Below are positions 1-8,401 of a DNA stretch of 48,401 nt, piece after piece. The stretch comes from Pirellulaceae bacterium (GTDB taxonomy: Bacteria; Planctomycetota; Planctomycetia; Pirellulales; Pirellulaceae). Position numbers and translations under genes: made by a program. The notes beneath the pieces are model-generated. The model did not search any database, was not told the DNA's origin, and worked only from the letters and a program-made list of their open reading frames with translations. The stretch spans positions 6,771 to 55,171 of the forward strand of contig JAKVBZ010000028.1 in assembly GCA_022448645.1 (NCBI GenBank), given 5' to 3'. The stretch's first letter is position 1, and the number at the start of each line of letters is the position of its first letter.

Positions 1-269
1 GATCCGTCTCCTCCTGTCCCGCATGTGTCCAACAGATCTCCACGTTGCGATGTAATTTTTTGCATGTGGGACCGCATGGCTTGAGCCGCGCCGGCGACTT
101 CGTCAACCGATTCTCCTTTGTCCCGTAAAGCCAATAGAAGGTTGGCGATGTCTTCGGCGGGACATTCTCCCTGCATGATCGAACCGACTGCGGATGCCAT
201 TTCTTCCATCGACAAATCATGGCCTTGTTGTGCCTGAGAAATAACATGTTGTAAGAGATTCGTGGTCAT
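1..269 (-). CDS. trpD: Anthranilate phosphoribosyltransferase, 5' part (cut by window edge)
   Basis: Reading leftwards from an ATG at 269, an open frame of 89 codons runs off the window. Near the edge it encodes DTCGTGGDG, the glycine-rich loop of anthranilate phosphoribosyltransferases that binds PRPP and magnesium. The preceding helical stretch (MTTNLLQHVISQA... then a GECPAEDIANLLLALRDKG-like segment) matches the small N-terminal alpha domain of the family. The enzyme joins anthranilate to phosphoribosyl pyrophosphate, the second step of tryptophan synthesis, in the cytoplasm. Only about a quarter of the protein is visible, so downstream trp genes cannot be judged. It is divergent from the nucleoside hydrolase gene, and the roughly 190 bases between them should hold both promoters. 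I am confident of the family because of the loop; thymidine phosphorylase shares the fold but has a different signature. Confidence 0.88.
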   Translation of the reverse strand, partial: MTTNLLQHVISQAQQGHDLSMEEMASAVGSIMQGECPAEDIANLLLALRDKGESVDEVAGAAQAMRSHMQKITSQRGDLLDTCGTGGDG

Positions 270-463
270 AGCTTGAGTCTAGTGGTGTGAATGGAGGGCG
301 TTTGCGAGACAATCACGAACTGCTCGAATTCAGTTCTGTACCATGAGGAAACCGGCGATTCTACACCAGTCATACCGTGGCTGACAGTCATCCAGGACAA
401 ACATCTGCCTTGTTCCACCGTGGCAATCACTCTAAAATAACGAGTTCAGAAGGATGGTATGGT

Positions 464-1390
464 ATGTCGCGCAAGGTAATTATCGATTGCGACCCAGGGA
501 TTGACGACGCGGTGGCATTACTGCTGGCGATGTTCGATCCTCGTCTGGATGTTCTGGCAGTCACAGCTTGTGGAGGGAACGTATCTCCGGCCCAAGCCAG
601 CCGCAACGCTCAAGTTGTATTGGAACAGCTGGACCCGCCCCGGTATCCCAGGTTGGGAGCGGCCAACGAAGAGACCTATCCTGCTGCTGATGCGCGGCAT
701 ATTCACGGAGATGATGGGTTGGGCAACGTTGGGTTTGAGGTTTCTCAGCTGCATCACGCGCACCCTTCAGATAAATTGATTTGCGATATCGTTCGTGCTG
801 CACCGGACCAGGTAACCATTATTACCTTGGGTCCCTTGACGAATATTGCTGCTGCTTTCAGTCGTGATCCAGAATTGCCGTCCTTGGTGGACCGTATCAT
901 CATGCTTGGGGGCACGTTGACAGGTCCCGGGAACATCACACCGGCGGCAGAATTCAATATTTTTTCCGATCCGATGGCAGCACGGGCCGTGTTTCGCTCG
1001 CGCACGACGAAGACGCTGATACCATTGGACATTTCACGCCAGATCATTCTCACGTTGGACATGTTGGATGAATTGCCCGGCGAAGAGACTAACGTAGGTG
1101 CTTTCCTCCGTCGGATCCTACCCCCCGTTTTTCGGTCCTACCGTCAGCTGGGGCAGGAACGGATCAACTTGCACGATGCTGTTGCCATTCTGGCAACGCT
1201 CCACCCAGAGCTGTTCGAAACGAAAGAAATGGCAGGTGATGTGGAAGTGAGTGGAGAATTGACAACGGGTGCGACCGTTTTTGACTTGCGGACGAGTCCC
1301 AGTTGGCGACCCAACATGGAAGTCGCGACGACGGTCGATGTACCCGCCGTGACAGACCAGCTTATTCGTGGCCTGAAACAATCCGGCTAG
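464..1390 (+). CDS. Inosine/uridine-preferring nucleoside hydrolase
   Basis: A 308-aa protein, the usual size for the family. It hydrolyses the N-glycosidic bond of ribonucleosides to give ribose and free base, in nucleoside salvage. The N-terminus carries the calcium-binding motif D8-x-D10-x3-D14-D15 (DCDPGIDDA), followed by the substrate region HIHGDDGLGN, an EFNIFSDP segment and a late HDA motif (about residues 237-239) that supplies the catalytic histidine and the last metal ligand. The frame stays open back to a GTG at 377, but the ATG at 464 is preferred: AGAAGG lies 9 bases upstream, and the motif then sits at the very N-terminus as in relatives. The gene stands alone, divergent from trpD and convergent with the HtrA-like gene. 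Substrate preference cannot be read from the sequence. Confidence 0.92.
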   Translation: MSRKVIIDCDPGIDDAVALLLAMFDPRLDVLAVTACGGNVSPAQASRNAQVVLEQLDPPRYPRLGAANEETYPAADARHIHGDDGLGNVGFEVSQLHHAHPSDKLICDIVRAAPDQVTIITLGPLTNIAAAFSRDPELPSLVDRIIMLGGTLTGPGNITPAAEFNIFSDPMAARAVFRSRTTKTLIPLDISRQIILTLDMLDELPGEETNVGAFLRRILPPVFRSYRQLGQERINLHDAVAILATLHPELFETKEMAGDVEVSGELTTGATVFDLRTSPSWRPNMEVATTVDVPAVTDQLIRGLKQSG

Positions 1391-1458
1391 TCGCGGTTGC
1401 AAGGTCTTTTAGCTCAGGTCGCTAGCCCTCATTGGTCTGGCTAAACCGAATACTAGCG

Positions 1459-1487
1459 AGTTCCGATTCGTTTTTGGGAACTGTTTT
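1459..1487 (+). terminator. Weak stem-loop between convergent genes
   Basis: AGTTCC at 1459-1464 pairs with GGAACT at 1477-1482 and is followed by GTTTTG. It lies between the ends of the nucleoside hydrolase and protease genes. The stem is short and the U-tract broken, so this is only a possible terminator. Confidence 0.25.
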
Positions 1488-1508
1488 GAGAATGGATGTT
1501 CGTGTGGT

Positions 1509-2621
1509 TCAACGCTTTGCTTTAACCGTTACTTGAATCGTCAAAGGATCGCCGTTTCGCAGCACGACAATTTCGACTTCCGTGTCGACAGGTGTCAGGC
1601 CAACCACACTTATCAAATGTCCGTCATCTTCGATTGTGATCCCGTTGAATTGGGTGATGACGTCGTCGACCTGCAACTTCGCAGTAGCTGCGGGTGAGTG
1701 ATTATTGATCCCGGTGATCCGGGTACCCAAGGGGCGCGACAACCCCAAACGAGACGCTTCCTCCGTGCTGAAATTTCGATCCAGGTGGACTCCCAGAAAC
1801 GCTCGTTGTAATTGGCCTTCGTTGTCGATGAGTTGGCCAGCAACGGTCATTACCATTTTAATTGGAATGGCGAACCCAATTCCTTCGTTGCCTCCCGAAT
1901 TACTGGCAATTGCTGTGTTCACACCAACAACTTCTCCACGCAGATTCAACAGTGGGCCGCCACTATTCCCAGGATTAATCGCTGCATCGGTTTGAATGAA
2001 GTCCTGTAATCTGACTTGCTCGTCACCAAGTTCCAGGTCTCGGCGGCCTTTGGCACTCACGATGCCAAACGTGGCAGAGTGGCTAAGTCCGAAAGGGCTA
2101 CCGATCGCCATCACAAAATCGCCAATGTCTAGTTGATCGCTGTTGCCCAGTCGAGCCGGCGTCAACTCAGCGTCTTCAATGTTGAGCACCGCCACGTCTG
2201 AATCCTGGTCATGCCATTTATGGCTGGGTTGGTATTTGCGTCCGTCGTAAAGTCGTACGGTAATGTCTTTGTTTTTTGCATCCTTAATCACGTGCCGGTT
2301 TGTGATGACATAGTTGCTTTCTCGATACGGCACGACAATCCCAGCGCCGGCTTCTTCGATTTGGCCACTCTGTTGATAGCGCGCTGAGATAGAACTTGAT
2401 TTCGCCGCTTGAATGTGCACCACTGACGGACGAGCGAGTCGAGCGACCTTGCGCAAAATGCGACTTTGTAGTTCCATGGCCGCGACTTCGTCAGCCAATT
2501 CGTTAAATTCCCGTGCGCGATCCTCAGTGGGTTGAATAGTCTGTGCTGATAGGCTGTCGACGATCAGCAGGCACCCAATCGTTAGTGCGGACAATTGGAA
2601 GCGGAATGAAGCAGGATACAT
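1509..2621 (-). CDS. Secreted trypsin-like serine protease, HtrA/DegP family, one PDZ domain
   Basis: The start at 2621 gives 370 aa and is preceded by a perfect AGGAGGT at 2631-2637. The frame extends 66 codons further upstream, but that part is arginine-rich and lacks a signal. Residues 1-27 form a signal peptide ending SLSAQT, so the protein should act in the periplasm or equivalent compartment. The trypsin-like domain (about 55-265) has an intact triad: H110 in TNRHVI, D142 in DSDVAVL and S220 in NPGNSGGP. One PDZ domain follows (about 275-370), as in DegS-type proteins rather than two-PDZ DegP. A short helical segment (35-60) precedes the protease domain. The expected role is cleavage of misfolded or exposed envelope proteins. 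No sigma factor or anti-sigma gene lies nearby, so a DegS-like signalling role is unsupported. Confidence 0.93.
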   Translation of the reverse strand: MYPASFRFQLSALTIGCLLIVDSLSAQTIQPTEDRAREFNELADEVAAMELQSRILRKVARLARPSVVHIQAAKSSSISARYQQSGQIEEAGAGIVVPYRESNYVITNRHVIKDAKNKDITVRLYDGRKYQPSHKWHDQDSDVAVLNIEDAELTPARLGNSDQLDIGDFVMAIGSPFGLSHSATFGIVSAKGRRDLELGDEQVRLQDFIQTDAAINPGNSGGPLLNLRGEVVGVNTAIASNSGGNEGIGFAIPIKMVMTVAGQLIDNEGQLQRAFLGVHLDRNFSTEEASRLGLSRPLGTRITGINNHSPAATAKLQVDDVITQFNGITIEDDGHLISVVGLTPVDTEVEIVVLRNGDPLTIQVTVKAKR

Positions 2622-2844
2622 CGGTAATGGACCTCCTGTCTTGAGGCATGCTCTACAAGATTCTGTCTCAAAACGATCCGATCGTAAGAGCGATTTGTAG
2701 GCCCGTTGTCTTTTACCTTGGACCTGAAAATTGCCTTGGAACCCCGGCCTCCTGAATCTTGAGACCGATCTTTGTGGTCCTTCCATTCTTATTCGGCGGT
2801 TCACCATTGACAAATTCAAAGTTGAATCACCACAGTGTATCGAT
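2622..2844. other. Non-coding gap upstream of the protease gene
   Basis: This stretch holds the ribosome binding site of the protease gene (2631-2637) and presumably its promoter. The protease frame stays open through much of it without any recognisable domain. I see no RNA gene or repeat here. Confidence 0.5.
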
Positions 2845-2897
2845 AGAAAAAACCTGTGCTAGGCGGGGTAAGCAGACGGTTCCCCTCCCTGCACAGG
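2845..2897 (-). terminator. Rho-independent terminator of the DksA-like gene
   Basis: Read on the minus strand, CCTGTGC (2897-2891) and GCACAGG (2859-2853) form a 7-bp stem. An inner G-rich/C-rich pairing (about 2882-2890 with 2862-2868, one mismatch) extends it, and a run of six T residues follows directly. It lies about 90 bases beyond the stop of the DksA-like gene and in its orientation. Confidence 0.7.
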
Positions 2898-2983
2898 CTT
2901 GTAGCTGAGGACACGATTGGGTGGACTAATAGGGTCCGGCACGGACTTGCGTGTTGTGTAAAGTGTGTCGTGCTGTAAATACT

Positions 2984-3427
2984 TCAGGACACGTCTAATT
3001 CAACGTCACCCATTAGTCGATCGGTGTCTCCTAGATCGACAACATTGCTCCAATCCCCTGCCGTTTCGGGCAGTTCGCCGGTACGTTCCATTTCCCGCTG
3101 GCAGTCAATGCAAAATGTCGCATAAGGTAAGGCTTGTAACCGGGCCAAAGGAATGCTGTTCGAACAACTTTCGCAATGACCATACTTACCTTCCCGCATA
3201 AGTTTCAAAGCATTCTCGATATGTGCTAGTTCGCGGCTTTCAACTTCCGCCAACTGTGAGCTCAGTTCGTTTTGCGCGGCGTCCAAAGCGGCATCCACTT
3301 CGTCACCACCCGTTTGCTCACTCAGATCCTTCAACATGCTCAAGTCGCCAGCAAGGGCTTTTCGGAGTGCGTCGCGGCGCTTGATCAATACGTCTTTCAT
3401 GTTTTGGATTGCATCTTTTCGTGCCAT
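2984..3427 (-). CDS. DksA/TraR-type C4 zinc-finger protein
   Basis: A 147-aa protein starting at the ATG at 3427, with GAGGAA a short way upstream; the frame runs 57 codons further without supporting features. Residues 1-80 form a charged, mostly helical region that fits the coiled-coil arm of DksA-like proteins. The zinc finger follows: C85-x2-C88 and C106-x2-C109, separated by 17 residues, with the family-typical I-P-x-x-R-L pattern between. DksA-type proteins reach into the RNA polymerase secondary channel and alter promoter response to ppGpp; plain TraR/DksA zinc-finger paralogues in planctomycetes are less well understood. The coiled-coil tip residues cannot be judged with certainty, so the call stops at family level. 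Monocistronic, with its own terminator at 2845-2897. Confidence 0.85.
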   Translation of the reverse strand: MARKDAIQNMKDVLIKRRDALRKALAGDLSMLKDLSEQTGGDEVDAALDAAQNELSSQLAEVESRELAHIENALKLMREGKYGHCESCSNSIPLARLQALPYATFCIDCQREMERTGELPETAGDWSNVVDLGDTDRLMGDVELDVS

Positions 3428-4143
3428 AGTATTGTTCCTCAGCTGTTCCAGACCGGCCATTGCTGAAGGACGTCCGTGCCCCCCCTTCAGACGATTGACT
3501 AGGTCAAATTGAAATGATTCCTGAATCGAATAGGTGTAATACAATAGTTGTCCCCAGATCGGTATCATCTGGGATCGCAAACAAACTATAGTACGCACAA
3601 ACCCCTCAAAGGGTCACGAATTTCCATGTCGTCTCTAGTATTTTGTGCGGCTGGTACAACTTGTGCCTAATGTAGTACTGGTAAAAGTGTTACGAGTGAT
3701 GTGTTTGCCCTAAGGTGCGACGACCGCGGAAACCCGCAATGTGGTTTGAATGTCTAGACACTTCTGTGTCCACGTCAAACACCGTTACGAACCTCACGAT
3801 CCCCATCAAAGTAGAGTGGACTCTACCGACGTTGCCACCTGTTCACAGGTATTGCCTTTCGATAATCGACATAACCGGCAAATAATTACAGTAGAACTTG
3901 AAAAACCGGCAGGAATTGCCAGCACGGCAAAAGTGATGGCACGTGCAGTGTGTCCGACGTTACATTCGGTCACAGAAGCTTGTGGTCGTGGTAGCCTGTA
4001 CCCTTGGTTTAGCACATGCAGTGGCTAGCATTGTTGTGACCGGCAGCAATTTGACAAACTGTGGTCGGTGAACTGTTTGCTAATGGAGGAAGTACAACTT
4101 AAGCGCGCATCGAAATAGTCACACGAGCTGAGTGTGATTCCTC
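3428..4143. other. Gap of about 700 bases with no convincing gene
   Basis: The right-hand neighbour of the DksA-like gene. Frames of 69 (3806-4015, minus) and 92 codons (3750-4028, plus) overlap each other here, but neither has a ribosome binding site, a domain or a normal composition. The first 200 bases should hold the dksA-like promoter. No repeat, RNA gene or mobile-element border was recognised. Confidence 0.4.
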
Positions 4144-4278
4144 CTATCGATGCTCATCTTTTACTGCTGGTGCCAATAGGCTCATGGCACATAGAATACA
4201 CACCAGTAGGGTAGCCAACGACACCCCACGTAGTCTCGGTCGAGAAGCTAGAATTGTCGGCCAACCAGCAGGTTGCAT
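4144..4278 (-). CDS. Possible 44-aa single-span membrane peptide or signal-peptide remnant
   Basis: An ATG at 4278 opens a 44-codon frame whose first half is basic (R13, R15, R17) and whose second half (about residues 19-37) is a continuous hydrophobic stretch, ending in a short charged tail and TAG. This is the profile of a small membrane protein, or of the signal peptide of a decayed secreted-protein gene. GGGAG directly abuts the ATG, too close to act as a normal ribosome binding site; a GTG at 4224 is an alternative start. No relative is recognised. The gene lies downstream of, and in the same direction as, the isomerase-like gene, about 170 bases away. Confidence 0.25.
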   Translation of the reverse strand: MQPAGWPTILASRPRLRGVSLATLLVCILCAMSLLAPAVKDEHR

Positions 4279-4446
4279 CTCCCGACGACGAATTGTTGTA
4301 GGGCGTTGAATAGCACGCCTATGATGAGTTTCTCTTGTTCACATCCAGGCCGTAATTCAGTCCCTTTACGATGGCGCTCCGAGGCTACGGCAGTAAAGAC
4401 CACACCCAACCGACGGTCTTGCAGCACCATCGTTCATTCTCACTTG

Positions 4447-5466
4447 CTAAAAGCCGCGAGCCGCCTGAATGTCCTCAAAGTCCCTTAGGTGATAACCAAT
4501 CGACAGATAATCCAACAGGCGACACAGGCCGCGCAGGGCGACTCCCATGCCGTCGGGGCCGCTGAAGCCTCCGAATTGACCACCTCCCTTGACATGGGGT
4601 TCCAGGTCGAGAAACACGCCCGGGATACCTCGGCGTTTCAGTTTGCGCTCTAGCTTGAGGATGGCTTCTTTGAAATCACGCAAGACCAGTTCATGGATGC
4701 CCTCTCCTTGATCGGCTGGCACGAATCGCGTCAATGCGTCTTCATCGACGTGTCCTTCCTGCCTGGTACCGTGAGGATCGGGTGTGTAGTCTTTGATGTG
4801 CATCCAACCAGTGGCGCTCTTCATGGCTTGGTATTGCTCGTACACCTGAGCTGTCGAATAACCTTGTACAAGGATATTTGCGGCGTCAAAGATTAGCATG
4901 AGCGCTGGATGATTCACCTTTTTGTAGATTTCCTGCAACAAGTGACCGTTTTGACCAACTAAATTTGCTTCCACTTCAATGCCATACGTTAAATCCGAAC
5001 GATGGCACATTTCGGCGATTTGTCCCAATTGATCGACGGTTTGAGAAATATAGTCTGATGGGTTCTTGCCTTTGGGCGGATAAAAGGAGAATCCACGGAT
5101 CAGCTTGGTTTCAAATGCGTGTGCCAATTCACACGCCTTGCGCACGTCTTTCGTGAGGTATTTATTGAAGGGTACAAAACGATTCTTGGTACCGTCACGT
5201 ACATTAACGAGTTTCACTTTGCCGATCGGAGAACCCAGCGATGTGACATTCAATCCATATTCGGATTGTAAGTTACGTACTTTGGTAATTTCGGACTTCG
5301 TCAGTTGCATGACGTTTTTGACGCCACGACCGATGTCAATAAAACGAATACTGTAATATTGCAGACCAAGTGCAGCGAAAGCGGCGAATTGTTCGGTACC
5401 TGACTTCCGAATGGCTGCTTCGTCGGCGAAACCGCTGAGAATGACTTGAGGTTGTGCGGTGTTCAA
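4447..5466 (-). CDS. Sugar phosphate isomerase/epimerase-like TIM-barrel protein
   Basis: A 339-aa protein of the xylose-isomerase-like TIM-barrel (AP endonuclease 2) superfamily. The expected metal and acid/base residues are visible: E164/E166 in the YGIEVEAN strand, D194 in IFDAANI, H223 in WMHIKDY and E289 in FLDLEPHV. The C-terminus is glycine-rich, then ends with a helix. Such enzymes interconvert ketoses or epimerise sugars or inositols using a divalent metal; the substrate here is unknown. The start is a TTG at 5466, with GAGGAG five bases upstream. It overlaps the queF stop by three bases, so translation is probably coupled to queF. The pairing with a queuosine gene looks incidental, since no known queuosine step needs this enzyme. 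Confidence 0.85.
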   Translation of the reverse strand: MNTAQPQVILSGFADEAAIRKSGTEQFAAFAALGLQYYSIRFIDIGRGVKNVMQLTKSEITKVRNLQSEYGLNVTSLGSPIGKVKLVNVRDGTKNRFVPFNKYLTKDVRKACELAHAFETKLIRGFSFYPPKGKNPSDYISQTVDQLGQIAEMCHRSDLTYGIEVEANLVGQNGHLLQEIYKKVNHPALMLIFDAANILVQGYSTAQVYEQYQAMKSATGWMHIKDYTPDPHGTRQEGHVDEDALTRFVPADQGEGIHELVLRDFKEAILKLERKLKRRGIPGVFLDLEPHVKGGGQFGGFSGPDGMGVALRGLCRLLDYLSIGYHLRDFEDIQAARGF

Positions 5467-5822
5467 CGGGACTCCTCGTGAAGAACGGTGACAGTTGTCG
5501 TGATTCCGCCTCGTGGAGTAAAACTGGCAACAATGCTCATGCGTTGAGGCGAGAGTACGGATACCAGGTCATCCAGGATGCGGTTCGTAGCATGTTCGTA
5601 AAAGATTCCCTCATTGCGGAATTGCTGCAAATACATCTTCAGACTCTTTAATTCCACACAACTTTCTGCTGGCACATAAGATATGGTCAGTGTTCCAAAA
5701 TCGGGCTGTCCAGTTTTGGGACACACCGATGTGAATTCGGGACAGACGATCTCAATCGTGTACGTGCGCTGTGGGTACGGATTATCGAAAGTCTCTAATA
5801 CGTCGCAAAAAGAGTTCGCCAA
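5463..5822 (-). CDS. queF: NADPH-dependent 7-cyano-7-deazaguanine reductase
   Basis: It reduces the nitrile of preQ0 to the aminomethyl group of preQ1, which is later inserted into tRNA anticodons to make queuosine. The TTG at 5822 is chosen as start because AAAGGAG lies 8 bases upstream; the ATG at 5867 would add 15 residues unlike the family. The resulting 119-aa protein is the short, unimodular type. C34 in [11 protein letters not shown] is the residue that forms the thioimide with substrate, D41 is the general acid, and E76-H77 (YEH) sits exactly where the substrate-binding glutamate is expected (42 residues after the cysteine, as in the Bacillus enzyme). The gene is followed by a three-base overlap with the isomerase-like gene and faces queE across a shared control region. 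Confidence 0.93.
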   Translation of the reverse strand: MANSFCDVLETFDNPYPQRTYTIEIVCPEFTSVCPKTGQPDFGTLTISYVPAESCVELKSLKMYLQQFRNEGIFYEHATNRILDDLVSVLSPQRMSIVASFTPRGGITTTVTVLHEESR

Positions 5823-6124
5823 GGGAATCGCTCCTTTCCATCTGTCGATTATTGTGCCAAGATGCAAGGAGTTCCGGTAGGGGACGTCGCGGAGTATCGT
5901 GCTATGAGAATTCGAAATCGATTCTCGCTGTCGAAACTGTTGATTTTACTGGTGGGTTACCGTGACGCAGATGTACAACCTGCCAGCGGTAACAAGTTTT
6001 GACATGCAAAGAGTTATTAAGTTGAACAGATAGCAGGTGACCATCCTATCCCACGATTCAGTCAACAGCCCCCTGTCGAAACGTGAGAGATCTGGACAAA
6101 GGGCATGTGTGACAATCTAGCGCC
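5823..6124. promoter_or_regulatory. Shared control region between queF and queE
   Basis: Two queuosine-pathway genes are read outwards from this 300-base spacer, which therefore must contain both promoters. A 7-bp perfect inverted repeat (GTTACCG at 5956-5962, CGGTAAC at 5987-5993) lies near the middle. I searched by eye for a preQ1 aptamer on both strands and saw no convincing one. Confidence 0.45.
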
Positions 6125-6811
6125 ATGCGAATCGCTGAAATCTACCAGTCACGACAAGGAGAAGGCCGTTTAACGGGCACTGAAAGTGTGTTTGTGCGTA
6201 CGAGCGGCTGCAATCTGCGCTGTTGGTTTTGCGACACTCCACATACATCCTGGGACCCCGAAGGTCATGACCTGTCGGTTGACGAGATTGTAGAACAAGT
6301 CACCGCCCTCCCCTGCCCTCATGTTGTTGTAACGGGTGGTGAGCCGATGTTGTTTGCTGAACTGATTCCGCTCACGAAACGATTAAGTCAAGCTGGCAGG
6401 CATATTACCATCGAAACCGCGGGTACGTTGTATTTACCCGTCGAAGCGGATTTAATGTCGATCAGTCCCAAATTTGGCAGCTCGGCGCCAAGTGAAGAAA
6501 CGCACGCCAACTGGCGACGACGCCACGAAAGGTCTCGACATCAGCCAGATGTGATTCGTCAGTTGATCGGTCAATTCGACTACCAGATCAAGTTTGTCAT
6601 TCATTCGATGGCCGATTGTAAAGAAGCCGACCGTTACTTAGATGATTTTCCGGAATTGTCACGAGCCAGTGTGTATTTGATGCCTCAGGGTGTTGCGCCG
6701 GAGGAATTGGCCAGTGTCCAGGCATGGTTGGAACCGTATTGCCATCAGAAGGAGTTGCAGTACTGTCCTCGCCGCCAGATTGAGTGGTTCGGTCCCGTGC
6801 GGGGGACCTGA
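6125..6811 (+). CDS. queE: 7-carboxy-7-deazaguanine synthase (radical SAM)
   Basis: A 228-aa radical SAM enzyme that converts carboxy-tetrahydropterin to 7-carboxy-7-deazaguanine in the queuosine pathway. The N-terminus has the family signature: IYQSRQGEG, then C29-x3-C33-x2-C36 (CNLRCWFC), the three cysteines that hold the 4Fe-4S cluster. VVTGGEP (about residues 69-75) is the SAM-binding motif, and ETAGT follows at about 96. The C-terminus ends in an R-x-x-E-W pattern usual for the family. Length and order match QueE of other bacteria. It is divergent from queF; queC and queD are not in the window. Confidence 0.93.
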   Translation: MRIAEIYQSRQGEGRLTGTESVFVRTSGCNLRCWFCDTPHTSWDPEGHDLSVDEIVEQVTALPCPHVVVTGGEPMLFAELIPLTKRLSQAGRHITIETAGTLYLPVEADLMSISPKFGSSAPSEETHANWRRRHERSRHQPDVIRQLIGQFDYQIKFVIHSMADCKEADRYLDDFPELSRASVYLMPQGVAPEELASVQAWLEPYCHQKELQYCPRRQIEWFGPVRGT

Positions 6812-6914
6812 TTGTGACGCACGACGTTCTCTTTACGTGCCCACGTTTTGCTTCTTCTTGGTTTCCATGTTCTGCGCGGGAAAGTTCACTAGACCGTGCG
6901 AGGCTGTATACAGA

Positions 6915-7271
6915 CTAATCTTTGAGCATGTCTGTGATTTCCTCAACAGCCGAGGTCAGTGATTTCGCGGCCATTTGAAAATTCATATGACCAGATACTT
7001 CCGGTTGTAGCTCACGGAATTCGTCAGCCGCTTTACGCAATTTAGATAGCTTCTTGCGAGCTTGTTTCAGATAGGCATCGGCATCCCCTGTTTGACTAGG
7101 GCCTCCCAAAGCCAGCATGTAGTCGTAGAGAGTGCGATGGACCCCAGCCAATTCTTCGTCTTCTTCCGCTTCATCGCTATGTTTTAAGAATGTGCGAACC
7201 ATCCATATATGGCTGAGCAAGCGTTCGACACGCTGCATGCGCACGATGGCTTCCTGGTGCGACTCATTCAT
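6915..7271 (-). CDS. Small conserved-looking helical protein, unknown function
   Basis: A 118-aa soluble protein, strongly predicted to be all-helical: charged heptad-like stretches at about residues 5-35 and 60-118, with a loop rich in G, S and D around 55-65. No signal peptide, no cysteine and no recognisable domain. Its ATG overlaps the stop of the duplicated transporter gene in an ATGA, so the two are very likely co-translated and may work together, for instance as a cytoplasmic accessory subunit; that is inference. No other family assignment is supported. Confidence 0.75.
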   Translation of the reverse strand: MNESHQEAIVRMQRVERLLSHIWMVRTFLKHSDEAEEDEELAGVHRTLYDYMLALGGPSQTGDADAYLKQARKKLSKLRKAADEFRELQPEVSGHMNFQMAAKSLTSAVEEITDMLKD

Positions 7272-8401
7272 GATACATCCGTCGACTCATCGGTTGAAGC
7301 AGATTCGTCTGTCGATCGTTCGTCTGGTGGTGAAGTTGTGGATTGATTTTTTGGTGTGGATAGTTCCTTGGTGGGACTCCCCTGCCCTGGTTTCTTGATT
7401 CGTGGTTGGAACACCAAAACAACCACAGCGCCCACGGCGACGAGGGTTAATCCTGAGTAGAAAATGGGATGAGGCGGTTCTACGCCGCTTGACTTGAGAA
7501 CGGAAATCAAAACGTTGATCACCGGCGCACAGCCAAAAACGATTGGCATAACGTATACTGGTCGACCTCCAGAAGACATCGCAATGATGATGCCCAGGGC
7601 CCCGAGTGCTCCTGCTGTTCCGGCTACGAGACTCCACAAAATACCGTCCCAATGCCAGTTCGTCTCTAGTGCTCCCATGCTCGCTAACCATCCGGATGGG
7701 ACAATGATGGCAACTAAGAAATAGGCAAGGCCCACACAGATGAGTGGTTTCAGGCGGCTGTTTGCCAAACCGGCTTGGCCTTTGTGTAAAGCTGGACCGT
7801 ACGATCCCCAGCAAAACACCGTCAGTACGATTCCAACCATGATAGCTACTGGTCCGGGAACGGCTGCTTCTCCTTGAGGACTTTCCAACTCGGTAGCTGT
7901 GACGCTGGGAGCCGGTGTATCGGTGGTCTTGTCACTATGGCGCCCCGGCTTGAAGACGAAAACGACTGCGGCACCTATCGCGACCAGGATCAAACCAGAA
8001 TAGAACAACGAGCTGGGGCGTTCACTTCCACGAGACATCAATACCGCGATAGCTACGTTCACCACCGGCGCACAGCCAAACACCAGGGGCATCACATAGA
8101 CAGGACTACCACCCGAGGAAAGTGCGATGATGATTCCTAAGGCGCCGAGAGCCCCAGCTGTGCCAGCCAGTAGGCTCCAGGATGTTCCACTTAAACTCCA
8201 GCCACCCCGTAATTGCCCTTGCTTCGTCAACAGCACGGTCGGCACGATGATCGCCACGACGAAATAAGCAATGCCGACACAAATCAAGGGCTTTAGTCGG
8301 CTGCTGTCCAGTCCGTGTTGTCCTTGATGCAGCACTGGACCATAGGCTCCCCAGCAAAGGACGGTGAGTGCGATGCCGGCTAGTATTGCTAACGGTTTCA
8401 T
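7268..8401 (-). CDS. 10-TM DMT/GRP-like transporter made of two near-identical 5-TM halves
   Basis: A 377-aa membrane protein. Residues 4-152 and 185-333 are direct repeats about two thirds identical by eye (102 of about 150 positions), each with five hydrophobic spans. Shared blocks include SRLKPLICVG, AGTAGALGALGIIIA and PVYVMP...FGCAPV. The halves are joined by a polar linker (153-184) rich in T, P and E, and the C-terminus (335-377) is a polar S/T/D/E tail. Five-span repeats fused to ten spans is the architecture of the drug/metabolite transporter superfamily, including sugar (GRP-type) carriers, but their halves are normally strongly diverged. Because five is odd, the halves must sit in the membrane with opposite orientations. 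Substrate unknown. The stop overlaps the start of the 118-aa helical gene. Confidence 0.8.
   Translation of the reverse strand: MKPLAILAGIALTVLCWGAYGPVLHQGQHGLDSSRLKPLICVGIAYFVVAIIVPTVLLTKQGQLRGGWSLSGTSWSLLAGTAGALGALGIIIALSSGGSPVYVMPLVFGCAPVVNVAIAVLMSRGSERPSSLFYSGLILVAIGAAVVFVFKPGRHSDKTTDTPAPSVTATELESPQGEAAVPGPVAIMVGIVLTVFCWGSYGPALHKGQAGLANSRLKPLICVGLAYFLVAIIVPSGWLASMGALETNWHWDGILWSLVAGTAGALGALGIIIAMSSGGRPVYVMPIVFGCAPVINVLISVLKSSGVEPPHPIFYSGLTLVAVGAVVVLVFQPRIKKPGQGSPTKELSTPKNQSTTSPPDERSTDESASTDESTDVS
7403..8392 (-). repeat. Intragenic duplication, two units of about 450 bases
   Basis: Unit 1 covers about 8392-7946 and unit 2 about 7849-7403. Identity is also visible in DNA: the 17-mer ACCGGCGCACAGCCAAA occurs near 7521 and again near 8064 on the plus strand. 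The spacer encodes the polar linker. Confidence 0.85.

Noticed and set aside
3750..4028. 92-codon plus-strand frame right of the DksA-like gene
   Set aside because: Random-looking composition; overlaps another frame on the other strand; no start signal.
5823..6124. Possible preQ1 riboswitch before queF or queE
   Set aside because: No C-rich hairpin plus A-rich tail arrangement was visible on either strand near the starts.
7287..7814. 175-codon frame overlapping the duplicated transporter
   Set aside because: An out-of-frame reading rich in R, S and H; the transporter frame has repeats and membrane spans.
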